64,000 nucleotides of DNA from Hirundichthys speculiger (GCA_018398805.1 JAGFBZ010000011.1:930001-994000), one strand, 5' to 3'; numbered from the stretch's first letter, positions 48,391-59,124 are shown. The notes: a model not told the origin generated them from the sequence alone. Numbers and translations are program-made.

Positions 48391-49092
48391 ATGCTGTCTG
48401 TTACGAGGGTTTCTGCTTCCCCTCTGCCGCCCTCTATTACGAATATCTCTACCCCTGTTGCTGCTGGCCTCTCGAGTGGGGGACCATCGACGGCCGAGTA
48501 TCGCCTTCGCCCTTCCAGGAAGGGAATTTTAGGCGTACAACTCAAAACCTACAATAACTCACTCAAACAAGCAAGAACCACCCACTTCTCAAACCTCTTC
48601 ACAGAACATAAAAACAACCAGAAATTCCTTTTTAAAACTGTTGACCTTTTAATGAACAGAAATTTTAACAAGTCCTCCATGCCACCATCAGATTCTGCAT
48701 GTGAGGACTTTGCAGACCACTTCAGAAATAAAATTGATACCTTTAGATCCAGCCTTTTATCTCAGCGAAGTGCTGATTTTACCAGATGTGAACTGTTGCT
48801 TTTACCTGAGAAAACACTGGAGAGTCTTGTCCTGGTTGATGTAAAGATGCTTGATCAGGTTTTCTCCCAACTAAATCCAACAACCTGCTTCTTAGACCCA
48901 ATTCCCACATCACTTTTAAAAACATTTTATGGCTTCTTTGAGTATGAGCTTTTAAATATTGTGAATTTCTCTCTTCTAACAGGTGTTTTCCCCACTGCCT
49001 TTAAAACAGCAGTGGTGAGACTTCTTCTGAAGAAGAGTAATTTAGATCCTGCTGTTACCAACCTGTATCTAACTTACACCATTTTTAAATAA
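48391..49092 (+). pseudogene. LINE linker and start of reverse transcriptase
   Basis: The coding match begins near 48545: NSLKQARTTHFSNLFTEHKN, then KFLFKTVDLLMNR, CEDFADHFRNKIDTFRSSL, LDQVFSQLNPTTCFLDPIPT, LNIVNFSLLTGVFPTAFKTA and VVRLLLKKSNLDPAV. These are the conserved blocks preceding and starting the L2-type RT (KxSxCxLDPIPTxLLK, NxSLxTGxFPxxFKxAxVxPLLKK). The frame ends at 49092 where the family continues into NYRPIS. The residues before about 48545 belong to a different frame of ORF1 and are not part of the original product. Confidence 0.85.
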
Positions 49093-49599
49093 AATGAGAG
49101 AGAAGGTTGTTTTTATTCAGTTAAATTATTTTTTTGAATTAGAACTTTATTTTTTGAGAAGTTTCAGTCTGGTTTTAATACAAACCACAGCACAGAGACG
49201 GCCCTATTAAAGATTGTTAATGACCTAAGATGTAATATGGATACACAGAAACTTTCAGTTCTGGATCCAAGTGCTGCCGTTGATAGATCACAACATTTTA
49301 TTAAACAGACTTAGAAGTCTGCTGGGCCTCTCTGGTACTGTTTTAAAATAGTTTTACTCCTATCTCACAGATCGACAGTGTTATATAAGTATGGATGCAT
49401 GCTCCTCAAGAACCCATAAGATCAAGAGTGGGGTTCCCCAAGGTTTCATTTTAGGTCCAATACTTCTTAATCTGTACATGCTGCCACCTTGGGGATGTCA
49501 TCAGGAGATGGTGTTGGTTTTCACAGCTATGCTGATGACACACAACTCTACATCGCTGTGGCTCCTGATGATCTAGAACCAGTTAACGTCCTTTTAAAC
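49093..49599 (+). pseudogene. LINE reverse transcriptase core with frameshifts
   Basis: Traces in order: FEKFQSGF-type sequence near 49165 (GAAGTTTCAGTCTGGTTTTA), STETALLKIVNDL at 49190-49225, a decayed LDxSAAFD block near 49265 and SGVPQGFILGPILLNLYMLP (49427-49488). In another frame comes the catalytic motif, SYADDTQLYIAV (YADD codons 49528-49539), which is intact. The frame runs on as PDDLEPVNVLLN up to the hAT junction. Confidence 0.88.
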
Positions 49600-50824
49600 C
49601 GGTGGTTCTCGACCTTCTTGAACACACAATGCCCCCCTGAGCCACCATGATGCTGAGTCATCTTTGATTTTTCAAGAGCCTCGCCGATGTGCATAAGTCC
49701 CGGTGAATTCTTTGTTGCTGGATTGCTCATGATAGCTCACGTTAGCTCACGTTAGCTCACGTTAGCGCGATTTCCAATCTTTCAAAAGCGATGGTTACAT
49801 TTCAGATGGCTGATCGGGCTTAACGTATTAAAGCTTGTGGTATTTTTCCCTCCTCGTGGTATTCGCTTGGAGCATTTGTCACAAATAACCAGCGAATTAT
49901 CTTCTTCAGAAACTTTAAAGAAGTTCCATACCAACACCGCCATGTTGTTTTTTTTTTCATCAGCACGCTGTGCTGCATGCTGCATTCAAGGTGTAACATA
50001 AATTCCTCTGTTCCCGCGTTTGCTAGGCGTTCTTTCGGCCTTATCTATTTTTTCTATTCTTTATGTGTAACATGTGGGAAAATACTGCAAATATTCGAAT
50101 ATTCGAAAATACTGAGAATATCAAGTAAAGTCAGCAACTTCCAAAATTATGACCGAGTTAACGAGTTGTTTTCTGGCATGAGGAGGTATTTTTGATTTTT
50201 TTTTTTTTTTTTGAGAAACCGTTTTTCTGATTATGCTGACGTCACTTGAACATAACATTCACTGCCAGTTATTCGGGTTTCAGTGGGAGCGAGGCACTGC
50301 AATGTTGACAAAAATATATATATTACTGGGGCTGTTCGTCATGATATCGGACTTATCGAAATGACGTCACAATTTCCTGTTATCAAGATAATTATCGTGC
50401 ATCCCTACGTGGTCTTGATTGTGCATCTTTTTATTGGTTGTTGAATGAACCCTGCAAAATGTGTTGGGAAGGGGTTTCTCTGTTGCTGTGTGTTTAGTGT
50501 TACTATGGCGACCGATCCCGCTCGGCTCGTCAGATTGTGACGTAGAGAGAAAAGTAGATTTTACCAGTTCATGGAAGCAGCAGACTCGGGGTTCTGGTCT
50601 CAGACAGCAGCTTTATTTTTTGAAAGGAAATCTGAGCACAACATTTTATTGAAAAATAAATAGATTTGCACTATAAAAAAAAAAACCTTGGGAAACTGTG
50701 GAAGTTTGAAATAGAGTTCTCAAGGCATGGCACCCCTCATTTGTGTCTGAGCGCCCCCCACTCAGCCCTGACGTTTCCAGCGCCCCCCCCTAAAGGTTCA
50801 GACCACCCCCGTTGAGAAACCCTA
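49600..50824 (-). mobile_element. hAT transposon (1225 bp) inserted in LINE RT
   Basis: The left end CGGTGGTTCTCGACCTTCTT and the right end (read inward) TAGGGTTTCTCAACGGGGGT are decayed versions of the CAGTGGTTCTCAACC hAT terminus. A perfect 8 bp target duplication TTTTAAAC lies at 49592-49599 and 50825-50832. Removing the element and one duplication joins PVNVLLN to CILDIKSWMEENILQLN of the LINE in frame. The interior holds one BED-finger exon on the minus strand and a possible smaller inverted-end unit at about 50327-50409. Three GCTCACGTTA words in tandem lie at 49735-49765. Confidence 0.93.
49782..49985 (-). pseudogene. hAT transposase BED zinc finger exon
   Basis: A 67-residue frame. 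From the internal Met: MAVLVWNFFKVSEEDNSLVI, then CDKCSKRIPRGGKNTTSF and ISHLKCNH. This has the full BED finger signature: an aromatic W..FF start, C-x2-C (CDKC) and H-x4-H (HLKCNH). Only the DNA-binding domain is present, with the RNase-H-like catalytic part absent. It is similar in layout to ZBED1/4-type proteins. A short in-frame stop follows the finger. Confidence 0.85.
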
Positions 50825-50832
50825 TTTTAAAC

Positions 50833-51420
50833 TGTATTTTAGATATTAAGTCATGGATGGAAGAAAACATCTTACAGCTCAACCAGAACAAAACTGAGGT
50901 TTTAATCACTGGTCCTGAAAACAAGGGAGAGATAATTTTACCAAAATTACAAAAATTTTTAATCTTCTCAGTGTGTGAGAAACCTGGGTGTTCTTTTCGA
51001 CTCTGAACTAGATTTTATCCCACATATTGGAAATGTAACAAAAACAGGTTTCTATCACCATTAAACATCACAGGAGTCTACCCATTTCTCTCTCTTGCCA
51101 GCACGGAGGTGTTGATGGATGCTTTTATCTCCAGTAGAATAGACTACTGTAATGCCCTGCTCTCTGGTCTTCCCAAAAAGAGTATATCTAACCTACAATT
51201 ACTCCAGAATTCACCGGCATGTGTGCTGACGAGGACCAGAGGGCGGGAACATATTACACCAGTTTTAAAACCGCTCCCCGTGTGTTTCAGGGTTGATTTT
51301 AAGGTTTAAGGTTGGAAACAGCCCACCTGAGGACCTGAGGGCTGCAGAGACTGTTGATGCTTTTAAGAGGAAGCTCAAAACCTTCCTTTTTAGCTTAGCT
51401 TATGTTTAAATTTAATTTAT
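50833..51420 (+). pseudogene. LINE reverse transcriptase C-terminal half
   Basis: DIKSWMEENILQLNQNKTEV directly continues the RT after the hAT. Then comes CEKPGCSFRL (normally NLGVxFDSDL), followed in shifted frames by LASTEVLMDAFISSRIDYCN and ALLSGLPKKSISNLQLLQNS, then TRTRGREHITPVLKPLPV and FRVDFKV. A deletion then removes roughly the next hundred residues, and PPEDLRAAETVDAFKRKLKT with FLFSLAYV gives the closing segment. Each block matches the L2/Rex order. Confidence 0.88.
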
Positions 51421-52131
51421 TCCTTAATTTATTTAACTCTACTTTTACTTTTACTGGTATTTATTTCTTGTTTATTTACTTATTTATTTGTTTTAAGTTA
51501 TTAATGTAATTGTATAGTCATCCATTTATGTATTTCTCAGCAACTCTTATTGGTTTAAAGTCTCTTTGAAATGTTATCTTCTTTTACCTCCAGTGTTCTC
51601 CTCATCGGGGTCCTCCACGTCAGGAGCTACACCTGCTTCGTTTCTGGGGTCACTGCCGTGGGGATTGTCTGTGTTTTAGGGGGGCAGGACCCTACATTGT
51701 GGCTGGTGTCTGCAGTGTGGGTCCTGGTCGGCCTGGGTCCGGGTGGTTTCTGTGGTGGTGACCTCTGACATTGTGGGTGGGGGTGCTCACGACATGGATT
51801 AATCCCCAAGATATCATTTTCCTCACCTGCTTCATTGCTGCCAAGATGGATGTTGAGAGTCTCTTTAGAATGGGCCCATAGGGGGTGGGGGTGGCGTGGG
51901 CTATGAGTACTGAGTGTGTGCGTGAGAGAGAGAGAGAGTGGATGACTGGGTGTTGATGCTTTTTTTTTTCTCTGCTGTAACCCTGGGTGTGTGATTGCTT
52001 TTAAGTTTTAAGTCTTTTTTTCCTTTGTTGTTGTTGTTGTTTTAATGATTGTTTTTATTATGTAAAGCACTTTGTGTTACTTCTGTATGAAAAGAGCTTT
52101 ATAAATAAATTTAATTTGATTTGATTTGATT

Positions 52132-54201
52132 TACAAACAGCATACAATACTACTCGTCTGTACAGATTTGGCCAAAAAAGAAGTCCCTAGTACACAGTAT
52201 GGCAGAAGAACGGCTTGCTCATGCTGGGAAAATTTCAAGTGTGCAACTGACCAGTCCCGACTGCGCACTACATCCCATAAAGCAACAAGCCTCTACAGCA
52301 GGAGCCGGTCAGAGATGATATGCAGACCTCGCGTGGGTTTTCTGTTACATTTGTCTTTTATCAATGGGAAAAGAAGCAAATGCTAACTTGTAAAATTATT
52401 TTTAATGCACCCTGTACCACGGAGCTCATGATGGCATAAATGTTTCATCTACCATAGTGCAGTTTACTTTTGTTTATACAGAGAAGTATATTGGAGCTGA
52501 GAATACAATAAATAACCAGTTCAGTAAATCACACATAAAGCAATTAAGGCTCTTGACAGAGAAAGCACCCTTCCCTGTCCTGGTCTTATGGGAGGTGGCT
52601 CCACAGGCCCCCTTCCAGGCTGATAAATGTGATTTGCGAAGCATTACTTCAGTGTTTCGCCATGGATTCCCATGATTGATCCTGGCCCCTGCTGGGCAGC
52701 AGGCCCTTCCTCTTGATTTAAAACCAATTATATGATGATGATCTCGCACAGGCAGCGGGAGTGTGATTTGGTTGGTTAGGAGAGTGGTGGGAACAGGATA
52801 AATCATCAAGCAGTGTTGGAGAACACACTCTGCAGTGTATCTACTTGTCATCAACCACTTTCTTGCCATTTTTCCCCCTCCCGCTAGTGACCAAAACTAA
52901 TTTTTTGCATTCTAGGACTATTATTACATGTCAAGATCAATATTATACTTTTTTTCCCCACAAGCTGCAGGATCTGCAACAACAGCCACTGGGTGATGTG
53001 AATCCGTGCTGTACCTGAAAGTGAGCCACAGTCTCAGCTTATGAGTACACTATTATTTTATCTCTGCAATATGAAGGCCCCCCTCCTTGTTCTACTACTC
53101 ATGTGAATTAATCGTGGATTAACACAAAGCCACTTTACTGCCTCACTGCTTTATTGACTGGCAAATAAGTAATTGTGCATAACTAATACAGAACTCCCTC
53201 AATAATCTCAAACAGAGAGAGTTCCTTGCTGCTTAGGATAAACATGTTGCTTATTGAAGTTGAAATTAAAGAAGTTATATATTCATTTTTAATAAGTTTT
53301 TCTATTTTTTTTTTTTTTTACATTATAGTATTATCCTCTTAATAGTCTTTTGATAACCTATTGAGACCTCTTACATTGTTAGCACAGGGGTGAGTAATGA
53401 CATCTGCAGCTTGAACAGTTAATAAGGGCTTGTGAGGCGGTTATTAAGACTGTATTAATCTCAATATCAGTACCATTAAAGAAGATATTAAGTCTACACA
53501 TCTGACAGGACTGCTGATTTTTATAGTGTAGCATCTTGTCAAATGTCATCCTTGCTGGGATATTATCTGTCATATATTTCATTGCTCCAATAAAAGACAT
53601 GACAGGATTTCAGTCCCAAGCCTCTAAGCTTGTCATCAACTGATTCCTGAAAAATGTCTTGTTGGCAGATGTAACAACAAGTTGATACAGGAACGCAGAA
53701 GCTACTCAGAAAGGAGACGGCTTAGAACCTGAGCATGTGCACAGAAAATTCTGTTTATTCCATTTATAAATTGTAAGATGCTGCTTTTCATTTACACCGT
53801 ATTTTCTGTTCAGACACTGTTGTGCTGTTGTTGGAGCATAGCTTAGACTAGTGTTGTTCTGGTCCATTCTTTACTTGTTATTTGAGCTTTTAACTTAAAG
53901 TCCCAATGTGCACTATTTTCATCCTTAATACAACAGAAAACTACACGTTATTTTAAGATAAAACAGTGTATTGATGTTCTTACCAGATTGTACAACCTTG
54001 TTCCTACTACCTGCCTTGTATCTTTGTTTTTCAATGTCCAGGATGACTCTGTCTGCTTTTCTGCAAGTCTCTTGCAGAAAAGCAGTGAAGACAAGCAAGT
54101 CAATATTGGGTCAGAATTACACTTTTTGTCCAAGATGAAAGAGACTGCAGGATTGATAATCACCTGTTCTTGCTGCTTGTGGATTTTCTTACATTCTATG
54201 G
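52132..54201. other. Unrecognised non-coding DNA
   Basis: 2.1 kb with no supported feature. The long plus-strand frame that starts at 53988 runs into the SINE at 54214 and is not credible as a protein. Confidence 0.4.
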
Positions 54202-54213
54202 TTTGTGAGTTTT

Positions 54214-54396
54214 CGGCACTAGTGGCCTTTATTGACAGTGGAGATAGGCAGGAAGGGGGGCAGAGAGAGAACAGGGAGGACATGCAGCAACGGGTCGTAC
54301 GGGCCGGGAGTCAAGCCTGCGACCGCTGCATGAGGACTGTAGCATCTGTATATGGGCCACCTACCCTAACCATTGCACCACCTGGCGGCCCGATGC
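54214..54396 (-). repeat. tRNA-derived SINE
   Basis: On the minus strand the head reads GGTGGTGCAATGGTTAGGGT (A-box like) and, about 50 bp on, GGTCGCAGGCTTGACTCCC (B-box like). The body then runs through TTGCTGCATGTCCTCCCTGT to AATAAAGGCCACTAGTGCC. An approximate target duplication TTTGTGAGTTTT / TTTGTGATTTT flanks it (54202-54213 and 54397-54407). The 3' edge recurs at 23363-23401. I recall this as a common teleost SINE, name not assigned. Confidence 0.82.
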
Positions 54397-54407
54397 TTTG
54401 TGATTTT

Positions 54408-55289
54408 GAGCTTGACATTAGTCTATATTGCTGGACTTGTTCATTTGTCCACTGGTTCTCAGTTTATGCTCATAAAGGTAGCTCACAGAGATGCGCTGCC
54501 GGCCTCAATCAGCTTGTTAACTGCTATTCGTGTCCTGTGTTCGTTTCACTGCTGACTCCTAAACCACATCTGATCACCAAAGACTTTTCTCTTATGTTAT
54601 TATTGGACAATGCATGTCCTGCTTTTAGATTGGATACCATAAATAGAATGATTTCTCTTTTTTTTTTTTCCAATGGAACTGTCGGTAGTCGGACCATGAC
54701 AGGTATAGTACAGGTAAATGCTCAGTTTTATATAACGGGGAGAGTTTGATTGTGACCTATATTCAGTTTTGAACTGGGATTATATCCTGTTGAAGGAGTT
54801 CAACGACTGCACAAACACAGAAGGTGGAGCGTTAGAACTCAGGTGAGCTCGTCTGTGATTTTGACTCTGGCTTGTTGAAAGAATGACCCCCCCCCCACCC
54901 CCTCACTTATTACTTTTCTGATATGGTTGCAGCATGTTCCATTCTTGCTCTTCAAATGTTGAAGCAATGATTTGAGGACTGGCTTGTTCGTGCTGTTTTT
55001 TTTTTCTTTACTTTCATTCCAGTTTATGACTGTTTATGTCCAGTGTTAATGGATGAGTGGTGGATGAACCATAGGTGCTGTTTAGATTAGGACAGCTCCG
55101 ATGGAGACTCTTTTACTTCAGCTACAGTATTCTTTCAGATACCAGGTGCGTTTCAAGGGACCACACCAAATCCTACCGTGGATTAAAGGTATTGTAAATC
55201 ATTTCTGGTACTGCTTCAACCAAATCTCTTCTGAGGAGCAGTTCAAGGTTTGTCTGTGGTAACTGGTATGTTCTGGTAAATAAAACCAG
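54408..55289. other. Unrecognised non-coding DNA
   Basis: A C-run lies at about 54887-54896. No other feature. Confidence 0.4.
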
Positions 55290-55414
55290 TTTGGACTATG
55301 GGGTGCCGAATGTAAAAACTTGATTACAGTTTTCAAACTGATATATTTTCAATATTTAGCTCATTTTCTTCACATTTAGCTCATTTTACACACATTTGAG
55401 ACATAAATTATTTA

Positions 55415-56078
55415 AAATGTTAAATCTAAATGTTAAATGTTAAATGTTAAATTTAAATATTAAATCTAAATCTAAATGTTAAATCTAAATATAAATGTTA
55501 AATATAAATCTAAATATTAAATCTAAATCTAAATGTTAAATGTTAAATCTAAATATTAAATCTAAATCTAAATGTTAAATCTAAATCTAAATATTAAATC
55601 TAAATCTAAATGTTAAATATTAAATCTAAATATTAAATCTAAATCCAAATGTTAAATGTTAAATCTAAATATTAAATCTAAATCTAAATGTTAAATCTAT
55701 ATGTAAATGTTAAATCTATATCTAAATGTTAAATTTTAAATCTAAATATTAAATCTAAATCTAAATGTTAAATCTAAATCTAAATATTAAATCTAAATCT
55801 AAATCTAAATATCTAAATAAATATTAAATCTAAATCTAAATATTAAATCTAAATCTAAATGTTAAATCTATATCTAAATGTTAAATCTATATCTAAATGT
55901 TAAATCTTAAATCTAAATATTAAATCTAAATCTAAATGTTAAATCTTAAATTAAATAATAAATCTAAATCTAAATGTTAAATCTAAATCTAAATGTTAAA
56001 TGTTAAATCTAAATATTAAATCTAAATCTAAATGTTAAATCTATATCTAAATGTTAAATCTATATCTAAATGTTAAAT
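55415..56078. repeat. Left AT-rich tandem array of the foldback element
   Basis: About 660 bp built almost only from AAATCT hexamers with AAATGTT and AAATATT heptamers, often as TTAAATCTAAATCTAAATG. A few units read AAATCTATAT. Unit order varies, so it is an evolving minisatellite rather than a uniform one. Confidence 0.93.
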
Positions 56079-56490
56079 GTGTCGCCGAGTGTAAAGCGGG
56101 GTTATTTAGAGGATTTACAAATGTCCCATGCCCCGTAAAGTCTCACAGCCGCACACAACCACGCCCACACCACTGATCAGGATCAATGGGAAGAGGGCTT
56201 GAGGGAGAGTCGGGACTCGAACATGGCTGCCTCCCTGCCTGTGGAAGACATTGAAAACGGGCGGTGTTGGCGGCTGTGCAGGCAGGCTGCACTTCAAGCG
56301 GTTGTTCAGCGGTACCGGCCCCATCTTCCACAGGCAGGGAGGCAGCCATGTTCGAGTCCCGACTCTCCCTCAAGCCCTCTTCCCATTGATCCTAATCAGT
56401 GGTGTGGGCGTGATTGTGCGGCTGTGAGACTTTACGGGGCATGGGACATTTGTAAATCCTCTAAATAACCCGCTTTACACTCGGCGACAC
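56079..56490. repeat. GC-rich inverted core of the foldback element
   Basis: The left half 56079-56248 (GTGTCGCCGAGTGTAAAGCG ... ATGGCTGCCTCCCTGCCTGT) and right half 56324-56490 are inverted copies differing at only a few places: one extra G near 56097, CACACAACC versus CACAATC near 56154, and one C/T at about 56177. The spacer 56249-56323 is unique and GC-rich (GGCGGTGTTGGCGGCTGTGC). Frames across it (MRESRDSNMAASLPVED on both strands) are a consequence of the palindrome and resemble no known protein. Confidence 0.9.
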
Positions 56491-57133
56491 ATTTAACATT
56501 TAGATATAGATTTAACATTTAGATATAGATTTAACATTTAGATTTAGATTTAATATTTAGATTTAACATTTAACATTTAGATTTAGATTTAACATTTAGA
56601 TTTAGATTTAATATTTAATTTAAGATTTAACACTTAGATTTAGATTTAATATTTAGATTTAAGATTTAACATTTAGATATAGATTTAACATTTAGATTTA
56701 GATTTAATATTAGATTAGATTTAGATTTAGTTATATTTAACATTTAGATTTAGATTTAATATTTAATTTAGATTTAACATTTAGATTTAGATTTAATATT
56801 TAGATTTAAAATTTAACATTTAGATATAGATTTAACATTTACATTAGATTTAACATTTAGATTTAGATTTTATTTAGATTTAACATTTAAATTTACATTT
56901 AGATTTAGATTTAATATTTAGATTTAATATTTAACATTTAGATTTAGATTTAATATTTAGATTTAGATTTAACATTTAGATTTAGATTTAATATTTAGAT
57001 TTAACATTTAACATTTAGATTTAGATTTAATATTTAGATTTATATTTAACATTTAGATTTAGATTTAACATTTAGATTTAGATTTAATATTTAAATTTAA
57101 CATTTAACATTTAACATTTAGATTTAACATTTT
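56491..57133. repeat. Right AT-rich tandem array of the foldback element
   Basis: The inverted counterpart of the left array: AGATTT and AACATTT/AATATTT units. It differs from the left array in unit order and in small deletions (e.g. near 56711 and 56868), so the two arrays have diverged more than the outer arms and core. Confidence 0.93.
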
Positions 57134-57257
57134 AAATAATTTATGTCTCAAATGTGTGTAAAATGAGCTAAATGTGAAGAAAATGAGCTAAATATTGAAA
57201 ATATATCAGTTTGAAAACTGTAATCAAGTTTTTACATTCGGCACCCCATATTGGACT

Positions 57258-58455
57258 GTGCAATTATGTGTTCTATTCTGCAGCTAAATCTGCATGCTCT
57301 CCTGCAACATGTCTGCAACCAACACACAAGGGCAACTGATGAACCACTGGCTGAGAGCACACAGGACAAGCCATGGATATAACAATGTGACTGTAACCTG
57401 GTTTATGGGATGTCTGTTGATTTGAATGGACATTTATTCTACTCACTATATGATGTGGTTACAGGTTCAGCAGCTTATCAGGAACTGACATCCATCGTTG
57501 CTGACAAGTGTTGGTAGAAAGATGTGAGGATGTCCATCACCTTCAGGTCTGCGCTCTGTGGTTTTACATTTACGTTCATTACAACTAAACTTGGCATGAA
57601 CTTATAAGTGTTACTGATACAAGCCTTTTTCAGTTTTAACCTAAAATCTGATGCTTTGTCACATCTGTTTGCTTAGCGTAGTCCCCTGAATTATTATTAT
57701 AATTCTTATTTATTTCTTACTTTTTGTGTACACTCATAAGGCAGGTATTTAGAAAAATGATGTACTGCACAAAATAAATCTGCTGTTGTTGGCAAAATTG
57801 AAATACAATTCCCTCTTCCAGGAACATAAAAAAAATAAATAAATAAATCAGAGCTGGCTGATAACTGTAACAAATAGGAAATATTTACAGCTGCTTGACG
57901 TCAGTCTTTATATAAGGTAGAACAGTCTGAATTGACTGTATTTACCCCCCTGGCTCAGGTAATGTGTGTCTTATTTACCAAACACAACAGCATGATGTGA
58001 CAACTGTTTCCTGAACCAGCAGGAATGCTACAGCACAAACTATCTGCCTCATCAGTGTGATTCTTGTCTGTAATCTTGCCAACATATTTCATTATCCTGC
58101 CTAGTCCACATTCAGATGCTTTACAATGAGGTCATGTCTAGTTGCTAAGATTGCTAAAGCAAGATCAATGTTCATACATTCCTTTCGTTTTTGTTATCTC
58201 TGTTGTTTGCTTAGTGTTCATCTTTGAATTCATCTAATAATATTACTTTACGCTTGTCAGTCGACATATTTTTTTTCTTTCTCTGTAAATCCTGTAGTGT
58301 TCTTCCCTGTGATATCGGTCTTGAGCATGTAAATAAACCTGCATGTATCGCTGCCTTGCCTGGTCAGCTCAGGGCTCAGTTGTATTTATGACAGTACAGG
58401 ACCGCCACTGAGCTGTAAGGGGCTCCAGAAAGCAAAAAAGGCCAAACTTCCAAAG
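57258..58455. other. Unrecognised non-coding DNA
   Basis: No supported feature. Confidence 0.4.
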
Positions 58456-58457
58456 TA

Positions 58458-59028
58458 CAGTGGTACCTCTACTTATGAACATATCTATTAACGAAATTTC
58501 CAGCAAATGAAAGGCCTCTTCAGAAAAATATTGCATCATAATACAAAAGAAATTCCAGGTTACGAAGGCGAAAAAATAAAAAATACGCGCTGCTACTTGC
58601 ATCTCCCAGAGTCCACCTGAACGTAAACATACTTGTCGGCTCCTGTATCTCAGTTTGAAAGCGGCGTGTCTATGCTGCTCTGCCATTTGCTATCGCTCAG
58701 CATCTTCCTGGCATCCCATTGGCTAGGAGGGCCCCTTGTCTGTATGAGCGTAACCCAACAATTTTTATTCTTTAATGTACTTTATTCTTTGTTCTTTATT
58801 CTTTACATTAGTATAATTGTGCAATAATCTAATTCTAACATATTTCTTATAGGTTTTTTATGTCATTTCATGTATTATTTATAATTTATAAAAAATTATG
58901 TCCGACTTTTGGGTGCCTTGGAACGGATTAGGCCATTTATAGGGTAACATGCGTTTTTTAATTACGAAATTTTCTGTTTACGAAACGACTTTCAGAACAA
59001 ATTAATTTTGTAAGTTAAAGTACCACCG
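58458..59028. mobile_element. Mariner/pogo-type MITE, copy 2 (571 bp)
   Basis: Same orientation and ends as 41247-41834: left CAGTGGTACCTCTACTTATG, right (inward) CGGTGGTACTTTAACTTACA. Flanked by TA at 58456-58457 and 59029-59030. The central segment (TATCGCTCAGCATCTTCCTG, CATCCCATTGGCTAGGAGGG, CCCTTGTCTGTATGAGCGTA) is almost identical between copies while the ends have more changes. Confidence 0.93.
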
Positions 59029-59124
59029 TATTCCTTAAAGGTAGGTGCAGCTTTGAAAATGCAAAGCACCCAACACCAAAACTACATGGAAACACAAGGC
59101 ATGATTTAAAAAAAAAAAAAAGTA

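Larger units (their letters stand above)
47935..52131 (+). mobile_element. L2/Rex-type LINE, internally deleted, split by a hAT
   Basis: A single plus-strand non-LTR retrotransposon. In order: ORF1 remnant (47976-48500), linker and reverse transcriptase (about 48545-49599), hAT insertion, RT continuation (50833-51310), C-terminal tail and a long 3' UTR, ending in a TTTGAT-type repeat tail at 52103-52131 instead of poly(A). Most of the endonuclease domain is missing between ORF1 and RT, and another deletion follows VDFKV near 51305. The tail and domain order suggest an L2/Rex lineage. The clade assignment is by eye. Confidence 0.88.
55298..57249. mobile_element. Giant foldback (palindromic) element, 1.95 kb
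   Basis: Both ends read ATGGGGTGCCGAATGTAAAA inward, and by eye the first roughly 120 bp of each side are identical inverted copies. Next come opposed AT-rich tandem arrays (55415-56078 and 56491-57133), then a GC-rich inverted core (56079-56248 and 56324-56490) around a 75 bp spacer. Arms total about 950 and 926 bp. TTTGGACT (55290-55297) and ATTGGACT (57250-57257) flank it, a 7-of-8 bp match that fits an 8 bp target duplication. No transposase is encoded. The structure is like foldback transposons, with superfamily unknown. A tandem-inverted assembly artefact is unlikely because there is a unique spacer and the arms differ slightly. Confidence 0.88.

Noticed and set aside
48150..48545. 131-codon minus-strand frame
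   Set aside because: Antisense to the Arg-rich part of a LINE ORF1. The plus strand carries the recognisable LINE order.
50327..50409. Small unit with inverted ends (GGGGCTGTTCG...CGTGCATCCCTA) as a separate MITE inside the hAT
   Set aside because: The ends match only partly and no target duplication is seen, so it was left as a remark.
53988..54749. Longest open frame in the window, 253 codons, plus strand
   Set aside because: It runs straight through a tRNA-derived SINE in antisense (54214-54396) and into AT-rich DNA. It has no domain and its composition changes along the length, so it is a chance frame.
56115..56468. Overlapping frames on both strands with MRESRDSNMAASLPVED
   Set aside because: They arise from the palindrome, which gives the same text on both strands. 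No homology or codon bias to support a protein.
55415..57133. CRISPR-like array
   Set aside because: Units are 6-7 bp without unique spacers, mirrored about a core, in a vertebrate-type sequence. Not a CRISPR.
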